Below, piece by piece: positions 10,241 to 18,366 of a stretch of 64,000 bases of DNA. The stretch is from Allochromatium humboldtianum (lineage in GTDB: Bacteria; Pseudomonadota; Gammaproteobacteria; Chromatiales; Chromatiaceae). How positions within the stretch are numbered: position 1 is the first letter of the stretch; every line of letters begins with the position of its first letter. The notes beneath the pieces are model-generated. The model was not told where the DNA came from. It did not search any database and worked only from the letters and a program-made list of their open reading frames with translations. Position numbers and translations under genes: made by a program. The DNA lies in the NCBI RefSeq assembly GCF_013385175.1, contig NZ_JABZEO010000005.1, positions 247,698 through 311,697 of the forward strand, written 5' to 3'.

Positions 10241-10651
10241 TCAGGGCGACTCCGTGGATGGAGCCGGACTCAGACTGGCGCGCACCGCGCCGATCAGCTC
10301 GTCGGCGGTGAAGGGCTTGGCGAGATAGAGCCGCGCGCCGACCAGACGTCCCTTGGCGCGATCGAAGAGACCGTCCTTGCTCGAGAGCATCACCACGGGC
10401 GTGTCCTTGAGCTGGGGGTTGTTCTTGATCAGGGCGCAGGTGTGATAGCCGTCGAGCCGTGGCATCATGATGTCGACGAAGACCAGATCCGGCTTGAAGC
10501 TGACGACCTTGCCGAGCGCCTCGAAGCCGTCCTCGGCCAGTTGCACCTCGCAGCCGGCCTTGGTGAGCAGGACTTCGGCACTGCGGCGGATGGTCTTGCT
10601 GTCGTCGACGACCAGTATCCTGGCGCCGCGCAGATCTAATTCGTCCGGCAT
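10241..10651 (-). CDS. pilG: Response regulator PilG
   Basis: This 136-residue CheY-like receiver starts at MPDELDLRGAR, preceded by an AGGAG ribosome binding site. Key residues are VDDSK, the phospho-acceptor Asp in LVFVDIMMPRLDG, and the Lys in YLAKPFT. PilG is the positive ChpA target for pilus extension and, in Pseudomonas, for cAMP signalling. It is the first gene of the chemosensory operon and is divergent from gshB across a 243-bp intergenic region, the same arrangement as in Pseudomonas. A 63-codon upstream extension of the frame looks non-coding. Confidence 0.9.
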   Translation of the reverse strand: MPDELDLRGARILVVDDSKTIRRSAEVLLTKAGCEVQLAEDGFEALGKVVSFKPDLVFVDIMMPRLDGYHTCALIKNNPQLKDTPVVMLSSKDGLFDRAKGRLVGARLYLAKPFTADELIGAVRASLSPAPSTESP

Positions 10652-10851
10652 GCCGACTCCTGGTGGTGACATGGCCGGATACGTGTCCGGGCCGTCCGGG
10701 GTGGGGCGGCCGGACCTGGGCCATCGGGGTTCTCGAAACTGGGCGCCGTGGTCATCGATGCTGGAGTTCCTGCACTCGGGTGGGGATTCCTGATGCCTGG
10801 AATGGACTGGGATGCTAGGGTCAAGCGTCCTCCCATGCAAGCGACTCGACT

Positions 10852-10883
10852 CGGTTTTTCACTTTAGCCGGTTTTTCACTCTA
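10852..10883 (+). repeat. Tandem 15-bp direct repeat upstream of gshB
   Basis: Two copies of CGGTTTTTCACTYTA (10852-10866 and 10869-10883) differ at one base and are spaced 17 bp start to start. They sit directly before the gshB start in the pilG-gshB divergent region. The spacing is near one and a half helical turns. It could be a regulator site or simple duplication; nothing in the sequence decides. Confidence 0.5.
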
Positions 10884-10894
10884 AGGCGGGGTTT

Positions 10895-11878
10895 ATGAAC
10901 ATTCGAATCGGTTTCGTGATGGACCCGATCGGTTCCATCCGGATCAAGAAGGATAGCACCTTCGCCATGCTGCTCGCCGCCCAAAGGCGCGGCTGGTCTC
11001 TCTGGTACATGGAAGTCGGCGATCTGTCACTGCTCGACGGTCAGGCCATGGCGCGGATGCGCGCCGTCGAGGTCGTCGACGATCCGCTCGGCTGGTTCAG
11101 GCTCGGCGAGGAGATCGAACGGCCGCTCGACTGGCTCGACACCCTGCTGATGCGCAAGGATCCGCCCTTCGACATGGAATACGTCTACACGACCTATCTG
11201 CTCGAACAGGCCCAACGGGCCGGCTGTCTGGTCGTCAACGATCCGCGCAGTCTGCGCGACGCCAACGAGAAGGTCTTCACCGCCGCCTTTCCGCAGTGCG
11301 CGCCGCCGACGCTCGTCACGCGCCGGGCGCGCGACATCCGCGCCTTCCAGGCCGAGCACGGCGAGATCGTGCTCAAGCCGCTGCACGGCATGGGCGGGGC
11401 CTCGATCTTTCGTCTGCGTCCGGACGACCCCAATCTGAGCGTCGTCATCGAGACCCTGACCCAGCATGGCCGGGCCTTCTGCATGGTCCAGCGCTTCATC
11501 CCCGAGATCGAGACCGGAGACAAGCGCATCCTCATGGTCGACGGTGAGCCCGTGCCCTATTGTCTGGCGCGCATCCCGGCCCCCGGCGAGACGCGCGGCA
11601 ATCTGGCCGCCGGCGCTTCGGCCGAGGCGCGGCCGCTGAGCGCGCGCGATCGCTGGATCGCCGAACAGGTCGGTCCCGAACTGCGCGCACGCGGTATCCT
11701 CTTCGCCGGGCTGGACGTGATCGGCGACTATCTCACCGAGATCAATGTCACCAGTCCGACCTGTATTCGCGAGCTGGACGCCGCCTATGACCTGGACATC
11801 GCGGGCGATCTCATGGATTGCATCGCGGCCCGGTTGGGCGAGCGTGCGGATCGCGCCGATCAGCGACGTCCATCCTGA
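10895..11878 (+). CDS. gshB: Glutathione synthetase GshB
   Basis: The 327-residue ATP-grasp enzyme joins gamma-glutamylcysteine and glycine with ATP in the cytoplasm. The N-terminus MNIRIGFVMDPIGSI, the nucleotide-binding segment IVLKPLHGMGGASIF and the ligand-binding end YLTEINVTSPTCIRE are typical of proteobacterial GshB. Length is normal. It starts the plus-strand run to pyrC'. In Pseudomonas aeruginosa gshB also lies between pilG and the tonB3-algH-ruvX genes, so this block is ancestral synteny. Confidence 0.96.
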   Translation: MNIRIGFVMDPIGSIRIKKDSTFAMLLAAQRRGWSLWYMEVGDLSLLDGQAMARMRAVEVVDDPLGWFRLGEEIERPLDWLDTLLMRKDPPFDMEYVYTTYLLEQAQRAGCLVVNDPRSLRDANEKVFTAAFPQCAPPTLVTRRARDIRAFQAEHGEIVLKPLHGMGGASIFRLRPDDPNLSVVIETLTQHGRAFCMVQRFIPEIETGDKRILMVDGEPVPYCLARIPAPGETRGNLAAGASAEARPLSARDRWIAEQVGPELRARGILFAGLDVIGDYLTEINVTSPTCIRELDAAYDLDIAGDLMDCIAARLGERADRADQRRPS

Positions 11879-11953
11879 GAGATCTGTCCTTGAAACCAGG
11901 CGTGCCATCGAAAACGGGGCGCGCGCACGAGGTTCAACCTGGGAGCCATCATC

Positions 11954-13057
11954 ATGGGGTTTGTGCTGTCCCCCTCGACCCTGGTCCGACCGGCGCACGC
12001 GCTCTCGCTGCTGCTCGTGCTGTCGCTGACACTCGCCGGCTGTCGCGACAAGGCGCCGGTCATGCTCTCGCGCTTCACGGCCTTCGAGACGCAGGTGGAC
12101 GTGAGTCTGGTCGCCGTCACCCGCGAGCAGGCCGAGCGGGCCGCCGCGCTCGTCGCCCAGGACTTCGCCTATCTGGAGCGGGACTGGGCGAGCGACGGCG
12201 AGGCCATGGAGCGCGTGAACCGGCTCCTGGCCCAGGGTGAGCCCTTCGTGCCGCCGCCGTCCGTCCTGCGTCTGGTCCGGCTCGGTCAGACGCTGGAGGT
12301 CGAGAGCGAGGGGCTGGTCAACCTGAGCATCGGACGGCTCGTGCGACTCTGGGGATTCGACGCGGCGACCACCGCCGGACGTCGTCCGCCGGAGCGCGAA
12401 CGGATCTCGGCCCTGGTCGCAGCCGCGCCGTCCATGTCGGCGATCACGATCGAGGGGCTGACCCTGCGCGGCAGCAACCCCGCCCTGAGTCTCGACCTGA
12501 CCCCCATCGCCAGAGGGCAGGCCATCGATCTGGCGATCCGGCATCTCAAGGATCTGGGCGTGCGCAACGCGCTCATTCAGGCGGGCGACGAGCTGGGCGC
12601 GCTCGGTGAGCGCAGCGGCCAGCCCTGGCGCATCCCCGTGCTGCGTCCCAGCGGTTCGGCCGTGCTGGCGATCGCGCCCCTGCGCGGCGACGAGGCCCTG
12701 GCGACGGTGGCCGAGCACGATCGCTCCTTCACGGATCGCGGCCGGCTCTATCACGCCGTCCTGGATCCGCGCACGGGTCGGCCGGCCGACGGGGCGCGTT
12801 CGGTCACGGTCCTGAGTGCGGATGCCACGCACGCGGCGGCGGCGGCCCGGGCGCTCTTCGTCGCCGGTCCCACGGATTGGCGGCGTCTGGCCGGGCGTCT
12901 GGGTGTGCGGCAGGCACTGCTCGTCGACGCCGAGGGACGTCTGCATGTGACACCCGCCATGGCCGAGCGTCTCGAACTGGTCGATGCCGACGAGCCGGTG
13001 ACGATCGTCGAGCCCGAATGGCCGGCGCCCGTGGCGCAGGACGGGCGACGGCCATGA
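11954..13057 (+). CDS. ApbE-like FAD:protein FMN transferase lipoprotein
   Basis: The 367-residue protein has an N-terminal hydrophobic segment ending in a lipobox (LTLAGC, Cys at about 33), so it is probably an outer or periplasmic lipoprotein. ApbE-family features are RFTAFETQVDV near the mature N-terminus, TPIARGQAIDLAI (usual form GGIAKGYAVD), and YHAVLDPRTGRPADG near residue 275. ApbE proteins move FMN from FAD onto Thr/Ser of flavoproteins such as NqrB/C and RnfD/G. The usual NLGGN segment is altered to QAGDELG, so activity is uncertain. Its stop overlaps the next gene by ATGA. Related Pseudomonas loci lack this gene between gshB and tonB. Confidence 0.75.
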   Translation: MGFVLSPSTLVRPAHALSLLLVLSLTLAGCRDKAPVMLSRFTAFETQVDVSLVAVTREQAERAAALVAQDFAYLERDWASDGEAMERVNRLLAQGEPFVPPPSVLRLVRLGQTLEVESEGLVNLSIGRLVRLWGFDAATTAGRRPPERERISALVAAAPSMSAITIEGLTLRGSNPALSLDLTPIARGQAIDLAIRHLKDLGVRNALIQAGDELGALGERSGQPWRIPVLRPSGSAVLAIAPLRGDEALATVAEHDRSFTDRGRLYHAVLDPRTGRPADGARSVTVLSADATHAAAAARALFVAGPTDWRRLAGRLGVRQALLVDAEGRLHVTPAMAERLELVDADEPVTIVEPEWPAPVAQDGRRP

Positions 13058-14064
13058 CCGCCAGAGGGATCGGGACACTGGAACTGCCGCGTGAACTGAT
13101 CATCCAGGGCGCCAGGGCGCCGAGCACGCCCTTCGTCGCCGCCCTGGCCGGGGCCGGCTGGCTGCATCTGCTGCTGATCCTGGCCGTGTCCTTCGTGTGG
13201 CCGGAGCCGGGTCCGCCGCCCGAGTCGGCGATGGAGGTGGTCCTGCTCAAGGAGGTCGGCGCCAAGGCCCCGAACCGCTCACCTGAGGCCGTGCTGGCCC
13301 AGCGCGATCAGGTGGGTGAATCGCCGCTCGGCGACGCGGCGATCCCGACCTTCGGCGATGCGCCCGAGGAGACGTCCGATACGCGCGCGGAGACGGATGG
13401 ACCGGCCACGGAGTCCGTGCATCCGGCCGAGCCCCCCGAACGCGCGGACGAAGCCACGCCGACCGAGGCGCCGCCGCACACCGACCCCCTGGCCCGTCCG
13501 GATGCCATGACGCTGCCGCTGCGGGAGCCGCCAACCGCGCCGATCCTGGCCACTGAGGCCGAGGCCCCGCCCCGGCCGGAGGTCGACCCGCTCACGCCGC
13601 GCCAGACGGTCGTCGATGCCGCTCAGATCCTCTCCAGCCAGGGGCTGGAGGTCGCGCGTCTGACCTCGCGTCAGGCGGCCGGCGCCGCCAACGGCGCCAA
13701 ACGCGCGCGACGCAAGTCGATCAGCGCCAGCACGCGCGAGTTCCGTTACGCCAGCTATCTGGCGGCCTGGGCGCAGAAGGTCGAGCGCATCGGCAATCTC
13801 AACTATCCGCAGGCCGCGCGCGATCAGCGTCTCTACGGCAGTCTCATCCTGCACGTGGCCGTGCGCGCCGACGGCAGTCTGGAGAACATCCGCGTGGTGC
13901 GCTCCTCCGGCTTCGACCTGCTCGATCAGGCGGCGATCCGGATCGTCGAGCTGGCCGCGCCCTTCTCGCCCTTTCCGCCCGACATCGCCGCCGAGACCGA
14001 CGTGCTCGACATCGTGCGCACCTGGCAGTTCATGCGCGGCGACGTGCTCGGATGGGAGCGCTGA
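13054..14064 (+). CDS. TonB-family energy transducer (TonB3-like)
   Basis: This 336-residue protein starts at MTARGIGTLEL through an ATGA overlap with the preceding gene. One membrane anchor lies near residues 25-48 (AGWLHLLLILAVSFVWP). A Pro/Glu/Thr-rich periplasmic spacer (about 60-210) and a C-terminal TonB domain (about 240-330; YPQAARDQRLYGSLILHVAV, then DIVRTWQF) follow. TonB proteins pass proton-motive energy to outer-membrane receptors. Its position between gshB and algH matches P. aeruginosa tonB3, which has been linked to twitching motility. No exbBD is adjacent. Confidence 0.85.
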   Translation: MTARGIGTLELPRELIIQGARAPSTPFVAALAGAGWLHLLLILAVSFVWPEPGPPPESAMEVVLLKEVGAKAPNRSPEAVLAQRDQVGESPLGDAAIPTFGDAPEETSDTRAETDGPATESVHPAEPPERADEATPTEAPPHTDPLARPDAMTLPLREPPTAPILATEAEAPPRPEVDPLTPRQTVVDAAQILSSQGLEVARLTSRQAAGAANGAKRARRKSISASTREFRYASYLAAWAQKVERIGNLNYPQAARDQRLYGSLILHVAVRADGSLENIRVVRSSGFDLLDQAAIRIVELAAPFSPFPPDIAAETDVLDIVRTWQFMRGDVLGWER

Positions 14065-14203
14065 GGATGCGGTTCTCTGGGACAGCGGGACGAAAGGGCC
14101 GTATGATCGTCCTATCGAACTGGGGCCGGCCGGACGCGGTTCGCGTCCCGAGGACGGCTCGTCGCGCTTGCCTCATCATGAGCCGATCAGGATACTAACG
14201 CCC

Positions 14204-14767
14204 ATGCCTTTCAGTACTTCATTGACCAACCATCTCCTGATCGCGATGCCGGGTCTCCAGGATCCCAACTTCGCGCGCACCGTCACCTATATCTGTGAGC
14301 ACACGGAGCAGGGGGCCATGGGTATCGTGATCAACCGCCCGCTGGACGTGAAGCTCGGCGCACTCCTGGATCAACTGGAGATCCCGGCCCTGCGTCCCGG
14401 CGTGGCCGACACGCCCGTCTATCAGGGCGGTCCGGTTCAGACCGACCGCGGCTTCGTGCTGCACACGGCGGGTTACAGCTACGACTCCACGCTCAGCATC
14501 ACCCCCGACATCAGCGTCACCACCTCGCGCGACATCCTGGAGGCCATCGCCGGGGGCGAAGGGCCGGATCAGGTGCTGATCGCACTCGGCTATGCCGGTT
14601 GGGGCAGCGGTCAGCTCGAACAGGAAATGAGCGCCAACGCCTGGCTCAACGGCCCGGCGAGCAACGAGATCATCTTCCGCATGGACCCGAGCGCCCGCTG
14701 GATGGCTTCCGCCCAGCTGCTCGGCGTGGATCTGAACCTCATGAGCGGCGAGGCCGGGCACGCTTGA
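14204..14767 (+). CDS. algH: UPF0301 family protein YqgE/AlgH
   Basis: The 187-residue protein starts at MPFSTSLTNHLLIAMPGLQD, the usual family N-terminus. Family motifs GAMGIVINRPL, VYQGGPVQTDRGFVLH and ALGYAGWGSGQLEQEM are all present. AlgH was first linked to alginate regulation in Pseudomonas, but its molecular function is not firmly known. The next gene, ruvX, starts 16 bp downstream, as in many gammaproteobacteria. Confidence 0.93.
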   Translation: MPFSTSLTNHLLIAMPGLQDPNFARTVTYICEHTEQGAMGIVINRPLDVKLGALLDQLEIPALRPGVADTPVYQGGPVQTDRGFVLHTAGYSYDSTLSITPDISVTTSRDILEAIAGGEGPDQVLIALGYAGWGSGQLEQEMSANAWLNGPASNEIIFRMDPSARWMASAQLLGVDLNLMSGEAGHA

Positions 14768-14783
14768 CGCGCCCGGACCGATC

Positions 14784-15191
14784 ATGACGCTGCTCGGATT
14801 CGACTTCGGCCCGCGCAAGATCGGCGTGGCCGTGGGTCAGACGATCACCCGTTCGGCCACACCCCTGACCACGCTGCGCAGTCAGGGCGAGAAACCCGAC
14901 TGGACGCGCATCGAGGCCCTGATCCGCGAATGGCAGCCGAGCGCCCTGGTCGTCGGTCTGCCGTTCCAGATGGACGACAAGGAGGTCGAGTGGTCGCCGC
15001 GCGTGCACCGCTTCGCCCGCCAGTTGGAAGGACGCTATCGCCTGCCCGTGCATCTGGTCGACGAGCGTCTGACCTCGCGCGAGGCCCATCGTCAACTCGC
15101 CGAGCGCGATCGGCGCACGCCCACGCTGGAAGCCGTGGACGCGCTCGCGGCGGCCCTGATCCTGGAAACCTGGCTCTGTGAGCAAGTCTGA
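14784..15191 (+). CDS. ruvX: RuvX/YqgF RNase H-fold nuclease
   Basis: The 135-residue protein has the RNase H-fold start [16 protein letters not shown] with its catalytic Asp, then [25 protein letters not shown] and a C-terminal acidic residue in [13 protein letters not shown]. The family is involved in 16S rRNA 5' processing and is also annotated as a Holliday junction resolvase. It is tightly placed between algH and pyrR, and its stop overlaps the start of pyrR by 14 bp. Confidence 0.93.
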   Translation: MTLLGFDFGPRKIGVAVGQTITRSATPLTTLRSQGEKPDWTRIEALIREWQPSALVVGLPFQMDDKEVEWSPRVHRFARQLEGRYRLPVHLVDERLTSREAHRQLAERDRRTPTLEAVDALAAALILETWLCEQV

Positions 15192-15717
15192 CATCTGGAA
15201 GGACGCCGCCGCCATCGAGGCGGCCATCGACACCATGACCGAGCGGCTGCGCGAGCGTCTGGAGCGGCGCGGCATTGAGCGTCCGCTCATGATCGGCATC
15301 CACACCGGCGGGGTCTGGGTCGCCGAGCGGCTGCACGCGCGGCTGGGGCTGGCCGAGCCGCTGGGACATCTGGACATCTCCTTTTATCGCGACGACTTCA
15401 GCCGGGTCGGCATGCATCCACAGGTACGCCCGTCCTATCTGCCGGTCGGAGTCGACGACCGGCATCTGATCCTGGTCGACGATGTGCTCCAGAGCGGACG
15501 CACCATCCGGGCCGCGCACAATGTGCTGTTCGACTATGGCCGTCCGGCCTCGGTGACGCTGGCGGTGCTGCTCGAGCGCGACGGACGCGAGCTGCCGATC
15601 GCCGCCGATGTCGCCGGTTTCGAGGCCGGTTTCGGCGCCGACGAACAGATCAAGCTCAGCGGGCCCGAACCGTTGCTCATGCTGCGCGCCCGCCGGGGCG
15701 TGAATCCGATTCGCTGA
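15178..15717 (+). CDS. pyrR: PyrR-type regulator / uracil phosphoribosyltransferase
   Basis: This 179-residue PRTase-fold protein starts with GTG inside the end of ruvX. The PRPP-binding loop is [17 protein letters not shown], and [10 protein letters not shown] is a typical PyrR segment. In Gram-positive bacteria PyrR attenuates pyr transcription and has weak UPRTase activity. In gammaproteobacteria with this order its regulatory role is less clear, and no pyrR-type leader was recognised before pyrB. Its placement directly upstream of pyrB suggests a shared transcript. Confidence 0.92.
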   Translation: MSKSDIWKDAAAIEAAIDTMTERLRERLERRGIERPLMIGIHTGGVWVAERLHARLGLAEPLGHLDISFYRDDFSRVGMHPQVRPSYLPVGVDDRHLILVDDVLQSGRTIRAAHNVLFDYGRPASVTLAVLLERDGRELPIAADVAGFEAGFGADEQIKLSGPEPLLMLRARRGVNPIR

Positions 15718-15756
15718 CACAGTCCGGCTCAGCCCATCCACCCGTATTGAAATACC

Positions 15757-16755
15757 ATGACGACGCCCAATCCACAGCTCGACGCCCAAGGCCGGCTCAA
15801 GCACTTCCTCACCATCGACGGACTGAGCCGTGAACTCCTGATCGAGATCCTCGATCAGGCCGAGGGTTTTCTCGGCGTGGCCCAGCAGGCGGTCAAGAAG
15901 GTGCCGCTGTGTCGCGGCAAGGTCGTGGCCAATCTGTTCTTCGAGACCAGCACCCGCACCCGCACCACCTTCGAGCTGGCCGCCAAGCGGCTCTCGGCCG
16001 ACGTGCTCAATCTCAACATCTCGACCTCGTCCACGGCCAAGGGCGAGACCCTGCTCGACACCCTGCGCAACCTGGAGGCCATGCACGTCGACATGTTCGT
16101 CGTGCGCCATGCCGAAAGCGGCACCGCACACTTCATGGCCGCCCATGCCGCGCCGCATGTGAGCATCGTCAACGCCGGCGACGGACGCCACGCGCATCCG
16201 ACCCAGGCCATGCTCGACATGCTCACCATCCGCCGCCACAAGCCGGACTTCGACCAGCTGAGCGTGGCCATCGTCGGCGACATCCTGCACTCGCGCGTGG
16301 CGCGCTCGCAGATGCTCGCGCTCAGGACGCTCGGCGTGCCCGACGTGCGCATCATCGCCCCGCGCACCCTGCTGCCGACACGGGTCGAGGAGGCGTTCGG
16401 GGTCAGGGCCTATCACGATCTGAGCGAAGGTGTGCGCGACGCCGACGTGGTCATCATGCTGCGTATCCAGCGCGAGCGCATGAACAGCGCGCTGCTGCCG
16501 AGCGAGCACGAATACTTCCAGCTCTTCGGGCTGACCGAGGAGCGGCTCTCGACCGCGCGCCCGGATGCCATCGTCATGCATCCGGGGCCGATCAATCGCG
16601 GGGTCGAGATGGATTCGCAGGTCGCCGACGGGCGCCGCTCGGTGATCCTGGAGCAGGTGACGAACGGCATCGCGGTGCGCATGGCGGTGATGTCCATGTG
16701 TCTCGGCAATCAGCATCTCGGCAGCCAGAGTCAGGAAGAAGCGACCCATGCTTAA
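15757..16755 (+). CDS. pyrB: Aspartate carbamoyltransferase catalytic subunit PyrB
   Basis: The 332-residue protein catalyses carbamoyl phosphate plus aspartate to carbamoylaspartate, the committed step of pyrimidine synthesis. The carbamoyl-phosphate site [31 protein letters not shown] and the C-terminal [10 protein letters not shown] are present. It is the longer, Pseudomonas-type (class A) form, which assembles with a dihydroorotase-like partner rather than PyrI. The stop overlaps the start of the next gene by 8 bp, consistent with coupled synthesis of the two subunits. Confidence 0.96.
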   Translation: MTTPNPQLDAQGRLKHFLTIDGLSRELLIEILDQAEGFLGVAQQAVKKVPLCRGKVVANLFFETSTRTRTTFELAAKRLSADVLNLNISTSSTAKGETLLDTLRNLEAMHVDMFVVRHAESGTAHFMAAHAAPHVSIVNAGDGRHAHPTQAMLDMLTIRRHKPDFDQLSVAIVGDILHSRVARSQMLALRTLGVPDVRIIAPRTLLPTRVEEAFGVRAYHDLSEGVRDADVVIMLRIQRERMNSALLPSEHEYFQLFGLTEERLSTARPDAIVMHPGPINRGVEMDSQVADGRRSVILEQVTNGIAVRMAVMSMCLGNQHLGSQSQEEATHA

Positions 16756-18034
16756 TGCACCCCGTCTCAGCATTCGTCACGGACGGCTCATCGATCCGGC
16801 CAGCGGGCACGATGCCGTCGCCGACATCCATCTCGCCGAGGGCCGGGTGCTGGCCATCGGCGCCGCGCCCAGCGGCTTTCAGCCCGACCGCACGCTGGAT
16901 GCGCGCGGGCAGGTGGTCTGTCCTGGCTTCGTCGATCTCTGCGCGCGGGTGCGCGAACCCGGTCTCGAACAGAAGGCGACCATCGCCAGCGAGGGACGCG
17001 CGGCGGCCGCGTCCGGCGTCACCACGCTCTGCTGTCCGCCCGACACCCGCCCGGTCATCGACAACCCGGCGGTGGCGCGGCTGATCCATCAGATCTCCAA
17101 GCGTCATGGTCTGACCCGCGTGCTGCCGATCGGGGCCATGACCGTGGGACTGGAGGGCCAGTCCATCACCGAGATGGCGGCGCTCAAGCTCGCCGGCTGT
17201 CCGGCGCTCGGTCAGGCCGATCGCCCGATCCGCGACACCCAGGTACAGCGCCGCGCACTGGAATATGCCGCGACCTTCGGGCTGACCCTGTTCCTGCTGC
17301 CGCTCGATCCCGAGCTGAGCGCGGGCGGTTGCGCGCACGAGGGCGTCGTCAGCACCCGGCTCGGGCTGCCCGGCATCCCCGAGGCGGCCGAGACCGTGGC
17401 CGTGGCGCGCGATCTGGCGCTCGCTGAGCAGACGGGGGCGCGCATCCACTTCCGTGGTCTGTCGACCGCGCGCGGGGTCGAGATGCTGGCCGAGGCGCGC
17501 GCGCGCGGGGTGCGGGCGAGCGGAGACGTGGCGCTGCATCAGCTCTTCCTCAGCGAGCACGACCTGGAGCGTTTCGACGCCAACTGCCATCTCGTCCCGC
17601 CGCTGCGCACGCCGGCCGATCGCGACGCACTGCGTGCGGCGCTGGCCGAAGGTGTGCTGACGGCGGTCTGCTCGGACCATCAGCCGCACGACCCGGATGC
17701 CAAGCTCGGTCCCTTCCCCGAGACCGCGCCCGGACTCTCGGGCCTGGAGACCGTGCTGCCGCTGGCGCTACGGCTGGTCGAAGAGGGCGTGTTCGATCTC
17801 ATGGGCATGATCGAGCGGCTCACGGTCGGGCCGGCCGCCATCCTGGAGCGCGACCTAGGACGCCTCGCGCCCGGCGCCGCAGCGGATCTCTGTGTCTTCG
17901 ACCCTGAAGCGCTCTGGACGCCGTCGCCGGCGACCTGGATCAGTCAGGGACACAACACGCCCTTCATGGGGCACGAGTTGCGCGGACGGGTGAGCTGGAC
18001 GCTGCTCGGGGGGCGGATCGTCTTCGAGCGTTGA
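16748..18034 (+). CDS. pyrC': Non-catalytic dihydroorotase-like subunit PyrC'
   Basis: This 428-residue amidohydrolase-fold protein resembles dihydroorotase, but the metal-binding HxH is lost: the family motif DxHxHxREPG reads [10 protein letters not shown] here (near residue 61). The late [12 protein letters not shown] motif is kept. Loss of the first zinc ligands and fusion-like overlap with pyrB are hallmarks of the inactive PyrC' of Pseudomonas, needed for assembly of the PyrB dodecamer. A true dihydroorotase should therefore be encoded elsewhere. The last gene of the run; 332 bp of non-coding DNA follow. Confidence 0.87.
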   Translation: MLNAPRLSIRHGRLIDPASGHDAVADIHLAEGRVLAIGAAPSGFQPDRTLDARGQVVCPGFVDLCARVREPGLEQKATIASEGRAAAASGVTTLCCPPDTRPVIDNPAVARLIHQISKRHGLTRVLPIGAMTVGLEGQSITEMAALKLAGCPALGQADRPIRDTQVQRRALEYAATFGLTLFLLPLDPELSAGGCAHEGVVSTRLGLPGIPEAAETVAVARDLALAEQTGARIHFRGLSTARGVEMLAEARARGVRASGDVALHQLFLSEHDLERFDANCHLVPPLRTPADRDALRAALAEGVLTAVCSDHQPHDPDAKLGPFPETAPGLSGLETVLPLALRLVEEGVFDLMGMIERLTVGPAAILERDLGRLAPGAAADLCVFDPEALWTPSPATWISQGHNTPFMGHELRGRVSWTLLGGRIVFER

Positions 18035-18218
18035 TCGCCGGGCGACATCCCGATTTGGCGCCGGCCCAACGAGAGTCCGGCCCGTCGGCGGCCGATGCAG
18101 GCGGCCGGAATCATGTTGAGCGTGACCATGACGGTCAGGGCCAGCGTCAGTCGTCGAGGATGGCGTCCGCCGCCTGGAAAGGGTGCGTGGAGCAAATCGC
18201 ACACGCCGCTATGCTTTT

Positions 18219-18234
18219 TGTGCATAACGCCACA
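18219..18234 (+). promoter_or_regulatory. NifA-type upstream activating site of nifE
   Basis: An exact TGT-N10-ACA match lies 76 bp before the -24 element of the nifE promoter. NifA binds this motif to activate sigma54 RNA polymerase from a distance. The combination with a strong -24/-12 element makes chance occurrence unlikely. The rest of the 332-bp pyrC'-nifE gap holds no convincing gene. Confidence 0.72.
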
Positions 18235-18310
18235 TCCCTTGGCCGGGTGAGCGATCTTCGGCCATGGCGCTCGCGTGTCGGTATCAGCGGATCAGTCGGG
18301 CGGCCAAGGA

Positions 18311-18326
18311 TGGCAGCTTTCTTGCT
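18311..18326 (+). promoter_or_regulatory. Sigma54 (-24/-12) promoter of nifEN
   Basis: TGGCAGC-N4-TTGCT matches the RpoN consensus TGGCACG-N4-TTGCW at nearly every position, with the correct 10 bp between the GG and GC. Transcription would start near 18337. The nifE start lies about 30 bp further on, after an AGGAG ribosome binding site near 18350. Confidence 0.85.
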
Positions 18327-18366
18327 AGTGCAGGACATGACTGTTAGATGAGGAGCGGAAAACGTC

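Noticed and set aside
11027..13078. A 683-codon minus-strand frame
   Set aside because: It is the shadow of gshB and the ApbE-like gene; no recognisable motif.
14132..14148. GGACGCG-GTT-CGCGTCC hairpin as terminator
   Set aside because: No T-run follows and it lies upstream of algH in the same direction; too little support.
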